From contig JALHMU010000007.1 in NCBI GenBank assembly GCA_022843885.1, forward strand, positions 1 to 18,545: DNA of 18,545 nt. The letters run 5' to 3'. Shown here piece by piece: positions 1 to 9,185 of this stretch. Source of the DNA: Candidatus Peribacteraceae bacterium. GTDB taxonomy: Bacteria > Patescibacteriota > Gracilibacteria > Peribacterales > Peribacteraceae. Every line of letters starts with the position of its first letter. Position 1 is the first letter of the stretch. The notes under the pieces are model-generated. The model was not told the origin of the DNA. It was given only the letters and a program-made list of their open reading frames with translations, and did no database searches. The position numbers and the translations under genes were made by a program.

Positions 1-375
1 ATCGTCAAAGGTGAGCAGATTAGAAAGCCATCCACACCTGAATCGTTCAACGTTCTCGTCAAAGAATTGCAGTCACTCGGTATGAAAGTTGATCTGCTGA
101 AATTCAAAGACGAAGTCGTTCCAGAAAGTCTCACGGCACTCGAAGAAGAAGAGATCGAACGTGTCCGCTTGAAGACGCGTGCCGACGAAGAAGCCGAAGC
201 CGAAGATCTGATCCCAGCAACGGATAAGATTTCCGACCTCGATCTCAAAGAAGAAGACGAACTTGAGATCGTTGCCGGCATCGAAGAAGGCAAACAAATG
301 GACGCCTCCGCTCCGACCTACAAAGAAGAGATCAAAACCTACCTCGAAGAGGAGGTCGAGAAAGGAAACGCCTAA
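1..375 (+). CDS. rpoB: RNA polymerase beta subunit, C-terminal end (partial)
   Basis: The frame is open from base 1 to the TAA at 373-375 and gives about 124 residues, so the N-terminal bulk lies outside the window. The first 35 residues contain the conserved end of RpoB: a PESFNVLVKELQSLG block followed by hydrophobic VDLL. In the family this segment contacts beta' near the base of the clamp. Beyond it is a tail of roughly 85 residues, very rich in Glu and Asp (for example ALEEEEIE and LKEEDELE), which is much longer than the few residues E. coli RpoB has after this block. No Met start is needed because the gene enters from upstream. rpoC, the usual next gene, does not follow; a noncoding spacer and 23S rRNA do. 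The identification rests on the conserved block; the role of the tail is unknown. Confidence 0.9.
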   Translation: MVKGEQIRKPSTPESFNVLVKELQSLGMKVDLLKFKDEVVPESLTALEEEEIERVRLKTRADEEAEAEDLIPATDKISDLDLKEEDELEIVAGIEEGKQMDASAPTYKEEIKTYLEEEVEKGNA

Positions 376-394
376 ACACGGATAGAAGACGATT

Positions 395-420
395 GCAGCG
401 GACTTTCAACGGTCTGCTGC
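395..420 (+). terminator. Hairpin after rpoB, weak terminator candidate
   Basis: GCAGCGGAC (395-403) pairs with GTCTGCTGC (412-420), giving 9 bp with one G-U pair and an 8-nt loop, 20 nt after the rpoB stop. The downstream tract is only TTCGTCGTTT, so termination would be inefficient. It could instead be an mRNA 3'-end stabiliser. Confidence 0.4.
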
Positions 421-562
421 TTCGTCGTTTCCGTATGGTAATGAGTCATTCCACTTCGCCCATCAAACCCGCTTCCTGACTAGGTAAATTGAGCGCAATT
501 GCACTTGACCCTCGTATGCCGCTCGGGCAAACTCTTGGCCTCGCATGGAAACTCGTGCTCAT

Positions 563-640
563 CCGTAGGGTCAGATCCTCCGTTTAGGAGGGAAGAAACA
601 GTCTGATTCTACGGGTGCGCGCAAGCCACCCGTTTTCTTT
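563..640 (+). promoter_or_regulatory. Possible transcription attenuator upstream of 23S rRNA
   Basis: A three-part hairpin is visible: CCGTAG (563-568) with CTACGG (609-614), TCAGA (571-575) with TCTGA (602-606), and CCTCC (577-581) with GGAGG (587-591), leaving a 10-nt one-sided internal loop GAAGAAACAG. Bases 611-614 of the outer stem are also the start of the 5' arm of a terminator hairpin (611-617 with 627-633). The two structures therefore exclude each other, as in attenuators and riboswitches. I do not recognise a known aptamer or ribosomal-protein leader. The regulated gene could be the 23S-5S unit, or this could be an independent small RNA ending at its terminator. Confidence 0.45.
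611..640 (+). terminator. Intrinsic terminator before 23S rRNA
   Basis: ACGGGTG (611-617) pairs perfectly with CACCCGT (627-633) around a 9-nt loop and is followed by TTTTCTTT. It sits about 195 nt upstream of the mature 23S 5' end, and its 5' arm overlaps the upstream hairpin described at 563-614. Confidence 0.6.
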
Positions 641-776
641 ATGCGAGAGCGTAAAGTTTCGGGAGGAATGTCTCGGCCATGCTCCTTCGCAGCAACGGCA
701 AGCAAGCAATTCTATATGAAAATAATAATCATGATCACGTTCTGTTTCAGCAGAACGAGCGTGTCTACGGACCGTT

Positions 777-834
777 CGCTCTATGAGACGTGAACAGCAC
801 AATTTCATTTTGGCGTTAAAACCAAAATGTCTCG
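777..834 (+). other. 5' arm of 23S rRNA precursor-processing stem
   Basis: TGAACAGCACA (791-801) is perfectly complementary to TGTGCTGTTCA (4388-4398). Pairing can extend outward through 789-790 with 4399-4400, and after mismatches through ATGA and CGCT with TCAT and AGCG up to about 4410. This encloses the whole 23S gene, as RNase III processing stalks do. A perfect 8-bp hairpin (806-813/822-829) lies inside the 5' side. Confidence 0.75.
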
Positions 835-4379
<3,545 letters not shown>

Positions 4380-4525
4380 CAATTTTCTGTGCTGTTCATG
4401 GTTCATAGCGGCGAGCGGTCCGTGGACACGATTCGAATGGAGTTTTACACTCTGTTCTAACGTCTCCACGCACTTGCTTCTGCAATTGAATTGTTTGTTT
4501 GCTCTTTGTTAACCCAGATCCCTTT
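4380..4525 (+). other. 23S-5S internal transcribed spacer
   Basis: The spacer contains the 3' arm of the 23S processing stem (4388-4410) and the 5' arm of a 5S precursor stem (4515-4528). I see no tRNA. CGTGGA and TCCACG in its middle part can pair over a long loop; nothing else stands out. Confidence 0.7.
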
Positions 4526-4642
4526 GTCTTGGTGCCTCTAGCCCCGGGGCCACACCCGTTCCCATTCCGAACACGGCAGTTAAGCCCGGGCGCGCCGATG
4601 GTAGTTCGGTATCCCCGTGCGAGAGTAGGTCGGTGCCAGGAC
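4526..4642 (+). rRNA. rrf: 5S ribosomal RNA
   Basis: The central CACACCCGTTCCCATTCCGA and GAACACGGCAGTTAAG are diagnostic of bacterial 5S rRNA. Helix I is formed by GTCTTGGTGCC (4526-4536) and GGTGCCAGGAC (4632-4642). The pairing continues outside the mature molecule: CAGATCCCTT (4515-4524) is complementary to AAGGGATCTG (4644-4653), which looks like the precursor stem cut during maturation. It lies 146 nt after 23S and 53 nt before a strong terminator, so 23S and 5S share one transcript. Confidence 0.95.
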
Positions 4643-4694
4643 GAAGGGATCTGAAGAAAAGCGTGAAAGGAAACCTTTAAATTTTGTCTATCAG

Positions 4695-4719
4695 AAGCCG
4701 TTCGTTGAACGGCTTTTTT
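4695..4719 (+). terminator. Intrinsic terminator of the 23S-5S unit
   Basis: AAGCCGTTC (4695-4703) and GAACGGCTT (4707-4715) form a perfect 9-bp stem with a 3-nt loop, running into six T. Its 3' arm is the start of a 35-bp sequence repeated at 5012. Confidence 0.9.
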
Positions 4720-4743
4720 GTTGTCTAAAAAAGAGGATAATCG
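4709..4743 (+). repeat. 35-bp direct repeat, copy 1
   Basis: This copy is identical to 5012-5046. It starts inside the 3' arm of the rRNA terminator (ACGGC), covers the T-run, then TTGTTGTCTAAAAAAGAGG and ends in ATAATCG. Similarity fades over the next 20 bases (a shared AAGGACT). GATAAT at 4736-4741 resembles a -10 box but lacks a properly spaced -35. Confidence 0.9.
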
Positions 4744-4796
4744 ATCTGAAGGACTTGGTTGTTTTTTTCACACCATCTATTCGCTGGAGACGTATG

Positions 4797-4961
4797 ATGA
4801 CAAAAGGCGAGAAAAAAGTCGGAAAAGATATTACGATCATGTACATGGTAACATTAGCGATCATGCTCATTGGAATGAGCGCCGTGCTCCTGACAGACGG
4901 TACGCCGGAAGGGCCGGTAAAGGCCCCGGATATCGCTGCCGAAACTGCCAATTCAAAATGA
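4797..4961 (+). CDS. Small single-pass membrane protein, unknown function
   Basis: This is a 54-aa protein. Two adjacent ATGs (4794 and 4797) follow GGAG at 4786-4789; the second has the better 7-nt spacing. Residues 1-12 are basic (MTKGEKKVGKD), about 14-34 are hydrophobic (MYMVTLAIMLIGMSAVLL) and form one membrane segment, and the C-terminal 20 residues are hydrophilic and Pro-rich (TPEGPVKAPD). The positive N-terminus predicts an N-in orientation. It lies between the rRNA terminator and its own terminator (4995-5022), bracketed by two 35-bp direct repeats. I do not recognise a family. A longer overlapping frame (4718-5053) reads through both repeats and looks spurious. The ribosome-binding site and membrane segment make this a plausible real gene. 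Confidence 0.55.
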   Translation: MTKGEKKVGKDITIMYMVTLAIMLIGMSAVLLTDGTPEGPVKAPDIAAETANSK

Positions 4962-4994
4962 TCGTGCGTATCAAGAAGAGTCCTTTCTCCATCT

Positions 4995-5022
4995 GCCGTG
5001 TCCACTGGGATACGGCTTTTTT
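4995..5022 (+). terminator. Intrinsic terminator after the small membrane protein gene
   Basis: GCCGTGTCC (4995-5003) pairs with GGATACGGC (5008-5016), 9 bp with one G-U, followed by six T. The stem is nearly the same as that at 5738-5759. Confidence 0.88.
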
Positions 5023-5046
5023 GTTGTCTAAAAAAGAGGATAATCG
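5012..5046 (+). repeat. 35-bp direct repeat, copy 2
   Basis: This is an exact copy of 4709-4743, again starting inside a terminator 3' arm. It lies 64 nt before the start of the next gene. Confidence 0.9.
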
Positions 5047-5109
5047 GACGTAAAGGACTCTGTTCCTTGCACAGCATCAGTCACATCTCATTTTAGGAGG
5101 ATCCTACTC

Positions 5110-5400
5110 ATGCGTACGTTCGTGTGTGCCGTTCTGGCATCGCTGCTTTTGTCTACATTGGCTCATGCCCGAAATATGGAAGAACGCGAGCCGATCTCTG
5201 AAGAGGTGTTCTGCGACCGCAATCTGATGGTGTGTCGCAGGGTGTGCTTTGGCATTCCGCGAGCATGTGATATTCAACGTTGTGAAGATATGGTTCAAGA
5301 ATGGCTCGAAGAAAATTGCTGCCTATGGATATATCGAATCGTGTCCACAAAGGTCCATGAGAATACGGTCGAAGTACATGCAGTTGTAAATGCCTTATGA
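5110..5400 (+). CDS. Small secreted cysteine-rich protein, unknown function
   Basis: The product is 96 aa. AGGAGG (5095-5100) lies 9 nt before the ATG, an ideal ribosome-binding site. The N-terminus is a signal peptide: MRTF, a hydrophobic core (VCAVLASLLLSTL) and a likely cleavage after AHA near residue 20. The mature part has six cysteines: one in FCDRN, one each in MVCRR and VCFG, then ACD, RCE and the pair NCCLW, which would suit disulfide bonding outside the cytoplasm. The C-terminal third alternates beta-like residues (TKVHENTVEVHAVVN). It overlaps or abuts the next secreted protein gene, so the two are probably one operon ending at 5738-5766. No family is recognised. Confidence 0.7.
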   Translation: MRTFVCAVLASLLLSTLAHARNMEEREPISEEVFCDRNLMVCRRVCFGIPRACDIQRCEDMVQEWLEENCCLWIYRIVSTKVHENTVEVHAVVNAL

Positions 5401-5417
5401 CTTCAGGAGCAAATGGT

Positions 5418-5714
5418 ATGCGAATAGCGTTCTTTGTATTTTTCTGGTTGCTTACAGGAATTGCGTCGGCTTTACCCATACAGGATATCAATCCTTCACC
5501 GTCTTTTTCAGATGGATATGAAGGCATAAGCGAAACAAAGGAAAGAATTTGGTATTATTCTTTTCGCTGGAATGGTATTTCTGCACAACAAAAAGCCGAC
5601 GCTCACGAGTATTTACGAGACCTTTTGGATGAACACTATAAGGGCCGCAGGACTTCGTGGAAGACAGATGATAAGCATCCTCAAATCCTAAATATATGGA
5701 TTGAACTTAAATGA
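5418..5714 (+). CDS. Small secreted protein, unknown function
   Basis: The start is chosen at 5418 because GGAG (5406-5409) is 8 nt upstream and the resulting protein begins with a clean signal peptide (MRIAFFVFFWLLTGIASA, cleavage near residue 18). An in-frame ATG at 5397, overlapping the previous stop as ATGA, would add seven residues before the signal. The product from 5418 is 98 aa. The mature part is aromatic-rich (ERIWYYSFRWNG), then helical (residues about 55-75, QQKADAHEYLRDLLDEHY), ending in a beta-like QILNIWIEL. There are no cysteines. It follows the cysteine-rich secreted protein by 17 nt and is closed by a terminator 23 nt downstream. The helix-then-strand ending vaguely resembles its neighbour, but I cannot claim homology. 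Confidence 0.68.
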   Translation: MRIAFFVFFWLLTGIASALPIQDINPSPSFSDGYEGISETKERIWYYSFRWNGISAQQKADAHEYLRDLLDEHYKGRRTSWKTDDKHPQILNIWIELK

Positions 5715-5737
5715 TGTGGAAGAATGCTTCTATAAAC

Positions 5738-5766
5738 GCCGTGTCCTTCGGGATGCGGCTTTTCTT
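5738..5766 (+). terminator. Intrinsic terminator with UUCG tetraloop
   Basis: GCCGTGTCC (5738-5746), loop TTCG, GGATGCGGC (5751-5759), then TTTTCTT. The stem closes a C(UUCG)G tetraloop. The arms differ from those of the 4995 terminator at one base. Confidence 0.88.
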
Positions 5767-5785
5767 GGCTTAGAGAGGCCATAGG

Positions 5786-5814
5786 TTGCATGACAAGTCT
5801 GTTGTACGTATACT
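5786..5814 (+). promoter_or_regulatory. Promoter, transglutaminase-like gene
   Basis: TTGCAT (5786-5791), a 17-nt spacer and TATACT (5809-5814). The -10 ends 8 nt before the ATG at 5823, predicting a leaderless transcript. The -10 sits in a near-palindrome, GTACGTATACTGTAC, which could be an operator. Confidence 0.55.
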
Positions 5815-5822
5815 GTACGACT

Positions 5823-7268
5823 ATGGCGCTCGATTCACGCGAGTTCCGGGAGCAAGATGACGAATTAGACGTCATGAGCTCTTTGCGTGCCGACGAGCAT
5901 GCACACGTCTCACATAGAAGCTCCATGACTCGCCGTGATGCACTGCGCGTCTTTATTGGAGGGGGCGCAGCCCTTGCTCTCGGAGATGAGGCAGAAGCTG
6001 CGGTGAAAAGAACATCACGTACGAAGAATACCACTCCAACTCAGGAGGAAAATATTGCTCCTCCGGAACTTTCCGAGGCGCAAAAAATCAATCAACAAAA
6101 GATCGATGAGCTTACGAAAAAACTGGAAGCAAAAGGATTCCATTTTCCTGAAAAATATGAAGTACACAAAGAGGGAAATGAACTCTATTTCCCTGGAATT
6201 ATGATGCCAGAGCGTGGCTGGGTAGTGGAACCGGTGTGCGTCAGTCGTACGTTTCAATATTCTAGCCCCTCAAAGAAATCCAAATTACAGTTTTCCTATC
6301 CGATGCTTCGTCATATCGGGGAGCAGCGAAACCTGGGCGCAAAAATCGAAGTCCTTGTCGATGGCGAACCGTATGACGTTCTTCAAGGGGTGGTGTACAC
6401 CAAGCCATATGACAATCCTTTCCTCTCTGTCCTTTTGGAAGGATTACAAGGGAAGCATACGGTCGAATTCAGGCACATAACGAATCTGATGAATGCGCTG
6501 CATCCTCTTGATGAAGCGAAAAATATGGCATCATTTTCGGCTGCAGCTCATAAGCGATTGACCTCGCAGGACGACTTTCCGCATAGAGCTCCAAATCTGC
6601 CTGATATGCATGGTGAAAAAGATCGCTTGCTGACCTGTGAAGGTGTAAGCATGGCTGTTCGTAATGTGAAGCAAAATTTAAAGTATGTGTATCCTCCTCC
6701 GCTCACGCGTTTGCTCCCTAAAATGGTTATGGCAGCAAGACATTCCGATTGTGGCGGATTTGCTTCCCTCGTTGCAAACGAATCAGGTGCGCTATACGTC
6801 GAGGGATATCATACGAAAACAAAAATGCAGCATGCATTCAACTATGCCGCCGTCCCAAATGTGGGCGGTTTTATCGCCGATGCGACGACCGGACAAATTG
6901 CACCCCAGGATAGACGTATGATTATGGGGTCCATCGGCGGATTACATTACATCGATGAACCTAAGCGAAAATCATTGCGTAAAGCTGGTATTCCCGCCCT
7001 TGAGAAAAACGGCGAGAAGATCGGCGTAGACATCAAATTACATTTTGCAGATCATGGTACTAACGGTGGTCTCTATCAAGGACAGGATGCGCGCTTTACA
7101 GATTGGAGTCTTCCCGTATTTTCCACGGTGGATAACGGCGCAGTACTGAGTGAGTATATGATGAAGCTGAAGGAGGAAGCAGACCCTGATACCAAAGCTC
7201 TTTTTGAAGAGATGATGCGCGCTCGTGCAACGCTCTATCCTCAAGCACAGCGACTTGCAGCGCAGTAA
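5823..7268 (+). CDS. Exported transglutaminase-like cysteine protease-fold protein
   Basis: From the ATG at 5823 the protein has 481 aa. An upstream ATG at 5790 falls between the promoter's -35 and -10, so it is unlikely; ATG 5925 is a further alternative. Residues 36-60 contain a twin-arginine-like signal, TRRDAL followed by the hydrophobic stretch VFIGGGAALALG and AEAA, after an unusually long 35-residue N-region. Residues 84-104 are a short coiled-coil-like helix (AQKINQQKIDELTKKLEAK). A beta-rich middle follows. Near residue 310 is SDCGGFASLVA, then QHAFNY (His337) and IADATTG (Asp353), matching the Cys-His-Asp order and spacing of transglutaminase-core proteins. It is predicted to act outside the cytoplasm on proteins or cell wall. 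It is transcribed alone, and no downstream terminator was seen. The transglutaminase call is by motif only. Confidence 0.7.
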   Translation: MALDSREFREQDDELDVMSSLRADEHAHVSHRSSMTRRDALRVFIGGGAALALGDEAEAAVKRTSRTKNTTPTQEENIAPPELSEAQKINQQKIDELTKKLEAKGFHFPEKYEVHKEGNELYFPGIMMPERGWVVEPVCVSRTFQYSSPSKKSKLQFSYPMLRHIGEQRNLGAKIEVLVDGEPYDVLQGVVYTKPYDNPFLSVLLEGLQGKHTVEFRHITNLMNALHPLDEAKNMASFSAAAHKRLTSQDDFPHRAPNLPDMHGEKDRLLTCEGVSMAVRNVKQNLKYVYPPPLTRLLPKMVMAARHSDCGGFASLVANESGALYVEGYHTKTKMQHAFNYAAVPNVGGFIADATTGQIAPQDRRMIMGSIGGLHYIDEPKRKSLRKAGIPALEKNGEKIGVDIKLHFADHGTNGGLYQGQDARFTDWSLPVFSTVDNGAVLSEYMMKLKEEADPDTKALFEEMMRARATLYPQAQRLAAQ

Positions 7269-7339
7269 ATGTTATTGTGCGTATGTAGTATCACGTTGAT
7301 ACAATTCAGGATCATACGATGTCACCGCAGTGCAGACCG

Positions 7340-7367
7340 TTGACTTTTTTTGAAAAAAATGTATAAT
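7340..7367 (+). promoter_or_regulatory. Strong promoter for the 7429/rlu operon
   Basis: TTGACT (7340-7345), 16-nt spacer, consensus TATAAT (7362-7367). It is the best promoter match in the window. The predicted transcript starts near 7374, leaving a leader of about 55 nt to the first ATG. Confidence 0.75.
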
Positions 7368-7428
7368 GTGGGCCTCACGTTTTTCACACCCACACTCATT
7401 TTTTAGTTCCTCCCCCTCTTTTTCCATC

Positions 7429-7725
7429 ATGCTTGATCTGCACGCGTTTTCCGATAGTGATGCATCGCTCAGATCCATTCACATCGACGGGTATACGTTT
7501 TTTCTCGATGAAACCCCCGTCATTCCAGTTGTTATTCGCATTCAACACGATGGCCATGAGTACTCGTCGCGGGATGTTCCCTATCCCATTCGTCAGCGTA
7601 TGACGACCATCCTGCTCACAGGAGACGATCCCGGCCCTGTCCAGGCATCGATCCAGCTTCCATTGTTTCCCATGGATGCACACACGTTTACCTCAAGCTC
7701 TACGCTACACTACGTCCATGCGTGA
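7429..7725 (+). CDS. Small protein of unknown function upstream of rlu
   Basis: The product is 98 aa from the ATG at 7429, the first start downstream of the promoter. The composition is soluble, with beta-like stretches such as YTFFLDETPVIPVVIRIQH and TTILLTGDDPG. There is no signal, membrane segment or recognised family. No Shine-Dalgarno precedes the ATG; the leader there is a pyrimidine tract. Its stop (7723-7725) overlaps the ATG of the pseudouridine synthase at 7718 by 8 bp, which suggests translational coupling, since the synthase also lacks a clear ribosome-binding site. If it is not a real protein, the segment would be an unusually long 5' leader for the synthase. Confidence 0.5.
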   Translation: MLDLHAFSDSDASLRSIHIDGYTFFLDETPVIPVVIRIQHDGHEYSSRDVPYPIRQRMTTILLTGDDPGPVQASIQLPLFPMDAHTFTSSSTLHYVHA

Positions 7726-8464
7726 ACGTCTGCAGAAGATCTTATCGGCCCAGGGTATAGCCTCGCGTCGCAAGGCCGAGGAGTACATCGAACAGGGACT
7801 CGTGAAGGTGAACGGCAAGGTCGCTAAACTTGGCGATAAGGCTGACCCAGAAACTGACACGATCGATGTCGATGGCAAGATCCTCTCAGATCGTCAGGAA
7901 ATGCATTATTACTTGATGAATAAACCGGTTGGGGTTGAGACCAGCAATGTCATAAAAAACGCAGCCAGCCCTGAAGGAAGCGAAAAAATGACCGTCCGTG
8001 ATCTTCTCCCTGAAAACCTTCAGGGAAAGATCTTCCCGGTTGGTCGCTTAGATAAGGACTCCAATGGACTTTTGCTGTTTACGAATGACGGTGTGTTGGC
8101 CTATCGACTCACACACCCAAAGTTCGATCACGAGAAAGAATACGAGGTCACGGTCGATCGACCCATCCCCAACATGATCCTGAATTTCCTGGCCGAAGGC
8201 ATCAAGCTCAGAGGCGAAGACAAGATGACCAAGCCGGCAACAGTACGAAAGATTGCTCCACGCACATTCCGGATCACACTCACAGAAGGCAAGAATCGCC
8301 AGATCCGCCGCATGTGTCAGAACGAAGGTTTTACAGTCAAAGAACTCCGTCGTGTACGCATCATGACACTGTCCGATGACAAGCTTGCAGACGGTGCAAT
8401 CCGTCCACTGAAAGAAACCGAGCGCAAAAAACTCCTCGCAAGCGTCGGGATTACCAATGCGTAA
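7718..8464 (+). CDS. rRNA pseudouridine synthase, RsuA/RluB/RluF family
   Basis: The product is 248 aa, typical for the family. Residues 1-45 are an S4 RNA-binding domain (RLQKILSAQGIASRRKAEEY ending in VNGKVAKLG). The catalytic core follows: KPVGVETS (69-76), the family motif GRLDKDSNGLLLFTNDG with catalytic Asp112, and the C-terminal EGKNRQIRRMC. Such enzymes isomerise a uridine in rRNA, for RluB/RluF in the 23S peptidyl-transferase region (U2605/U2604). The RRMC segment leans towards RluF, but I cannot separate the subfamilies by eye. The start at 7718 is where homology begins; an upstream in-frame ATG at 7676 would add 14 residues unlike the family. Its 3' end overlaps the convergent CAP gene by 14 bp. 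Confidence 0.92.
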   Translation: MRERLQKILSAQGIASRRKAEEYIEQGLVKVNGKVAKLGDKADPETDTIDVDGKILSDRQEMHYYLMNKPVGVETSNVIKNAASPEGSEKMTVRDLLPENLQGKIFPVGRLDKDSNGLLLFTNDGVLAYRLTHPKFDHEKEYEVTVDRPIPNMILNFLAEGIKLRGEDKMTKPATVRKIAPRTFRITLTEGKNRQIRRMCQNEGFTVKELRRVRIMTLSDDKLADGAIRPLKETERKKLLASVGITNA

Positions 8465-9107
8465 ATCGTCCGAAGTTCTGAACCCACACATTGTTCCAAA
8501 CGCCGACGCCAATCTCTTCAAAATCTGCGGACAGAATATTTTTCTTGTGTCCTTCGGAATGCATCCAGTCGTCCATCACTTCTTGCGCTGTACGCTGACC
8601 GTCTGCGATGTTTTCTCCCACGGCATAACTGTAATTCGTGCAACGGCAGGTTGCTAAGTCGATATCAAGATAGCCCGTGCGTTGAATGCGATCTTCCGGC
8701 GAATCGCCTTCCGGAGTGATGTGGTTGAAGTAGTTACGGCTATCCATATCTTTGGCATGTGCCAATGCGGATGAAGCCAGCAAATCATTCCACTTAAGCG
8801 GCTGCAATCGCGCATTTAAGCGTTCTACGTTTACGAGCCCGAGAATCTGATCTGCAAGCGTGTCTCGTCCTGATTCATTTGCCAACCTTCGCATGCGAAT
8901 TTCCAAAAGGCGGCCACTTTGCCCTGCAAGAGCACGACGACGAATGCGTGCACGGAGCTCGGCGGTCGTTTCTTTTCCTCCTGATGATTCCAGTGTTTGC
9001 AGGCGAGCCTCACGTCGAGCAGCCGTGTTCTGCTGCAATGTTGCAGCGCTGGCGGACATCGGAAGGAAGATGCTGAATGCAATGAGAGCAGACACAAGAG
9101 ATCGCAT
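8451..9107 (-). CDS. Secreted CAP (SCP/PR-1, YkwD-like) domain protein
   Basis: The product is 218 aa. A signal peptide is clear (MRSLVSALIAFSIFLPMSASAA, cleavage near residue 21). Residues 22-85 are Arg-rich and helical. Residues 85-216 are a CAP domain: LVNVERLNARLQPLKWNDLL, LAHAKDM (His117), NYFNHITPEGDSPEDRI (His129), AVGENIADG (Glu165), WMHSEGHKKNIL (His187) and EEIGVGVW. The two His and the Glu of the CAP cavity are present. A CRC pair at 154-156 is an extra. Bacterial members are extracellular and of mostly unknown activity. The -10 box lies 7 nt before the ATG and no Shine-Dalgarno is seen. It diverges from the beta-CASP RNase gene and converges on the rlu gene with a 14-bp overlap. 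Confidence 0.92.
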   Translation of the reverse strand: MRSLVSALIAFSIFLPMSASAATLQQNTAARREARLQTLESSGGKETTAELRARIRRRALAGQSGRLLEIRMRRLANESGRDTLADQILGLVNVERLNARLQPLKWNDLLASSALAHAKDMDSRNYFNHITPEGDSPEDRIQRTGYLDIDLATCRCTNYSYAVGENIADGQRTAQEVMDDWMHSEGHKKNILSADFEEIGVGVWNNVWVQNFGRFTHW

Positions 9108-9114
9108 ATCGGTG

Positions 9115-9144
9115 ATTGTACTCGCATCTATGCCGTGCGGTCAC
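9115..9144 (-). promoter_or_regulatory. Promoter of the CAP gene
   Basis: Read on the minus strand: GTGACC (9144-9139), 18-nt spacer, TACAAT (9120-9115), then 7 nt to the ATG. The predicted mRNA is leaderless or nearly so. Confidence 0.55.
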
Positions 9145-9148
9145 GATG

Positions 9149-9178
9149 TTCGCATCATCGTCTTTTTCTCTGTACTAT
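9149..9178 (+). promoter_or_regulatory. Promoter of the beta-CASP RNase gene
   Basis: TTCGCA (9149-9154), 18-nt spacer, TACTAT (9173-9178), then 7 nt to the ATG at 9186. It lies back-to-back with the CAP promoter in a 78-bp divergent intergenic region. The match is moderate. Confidence 0.42.
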
Positions 9179-9185
9179 CCACACC

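Larger units (their letters stand above)
376..834 (+). other. Noncoding spacer / 23S rRNA leader
   Basis: No convincing protein gene is present here. The spacer holds, in order, a 9-bp hairpin just after rpoB (395-420), a structured segment ending in an intrinsic terminator (563-640), a small perfect 7-bp hairpin (738-744 with 751-757), the 5' arm of the 23S processing stem (777-801) and a perfect 8-bp hairpin (806-813 with 822-829). There is no 16S rRNA or tRNA, both of which normally precede 23S. I could not pick a convincing promoter for the rRNA transcript. Confidence 0.6.

Noticed and set aside
500..530. TTGACC near 507 as a promoter for the rRNA unit
   Set aside because: No -10-like hexamer occurs at 16-19 nt spacing.
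563..614. A signal recognition particle RNA, suggested by GGTCAGA and a purine-rich 3' side
   Set aside because: The conserved symmetric-loop AGCAG and the GNRA tetraloop of SRP helix 8 are missing.
4400..4510. A possible tRNA in the 23S-5S spacer, from a T-loop-like ATTCGAAT
   Set aside because: No acceptor, D or anticodon stems can be formed around it.
4718..5053. A 111-codon frame whose start and end share the peptide LLSKKEDNR
   Set aside because: The shared peptide only reflects the 35-bp DNA repeat; the frame starts in a terminator T-run, is Arg/Lys/His-rich and conflicts with the membrane-protein gene that has a ribosome-binding site.
8997..9185. An N-terminal extension of the beta-CASP RNase
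   Set aside because: The extension overlaps the divergent CAP gene and its promoter, and homology starts at 9186.
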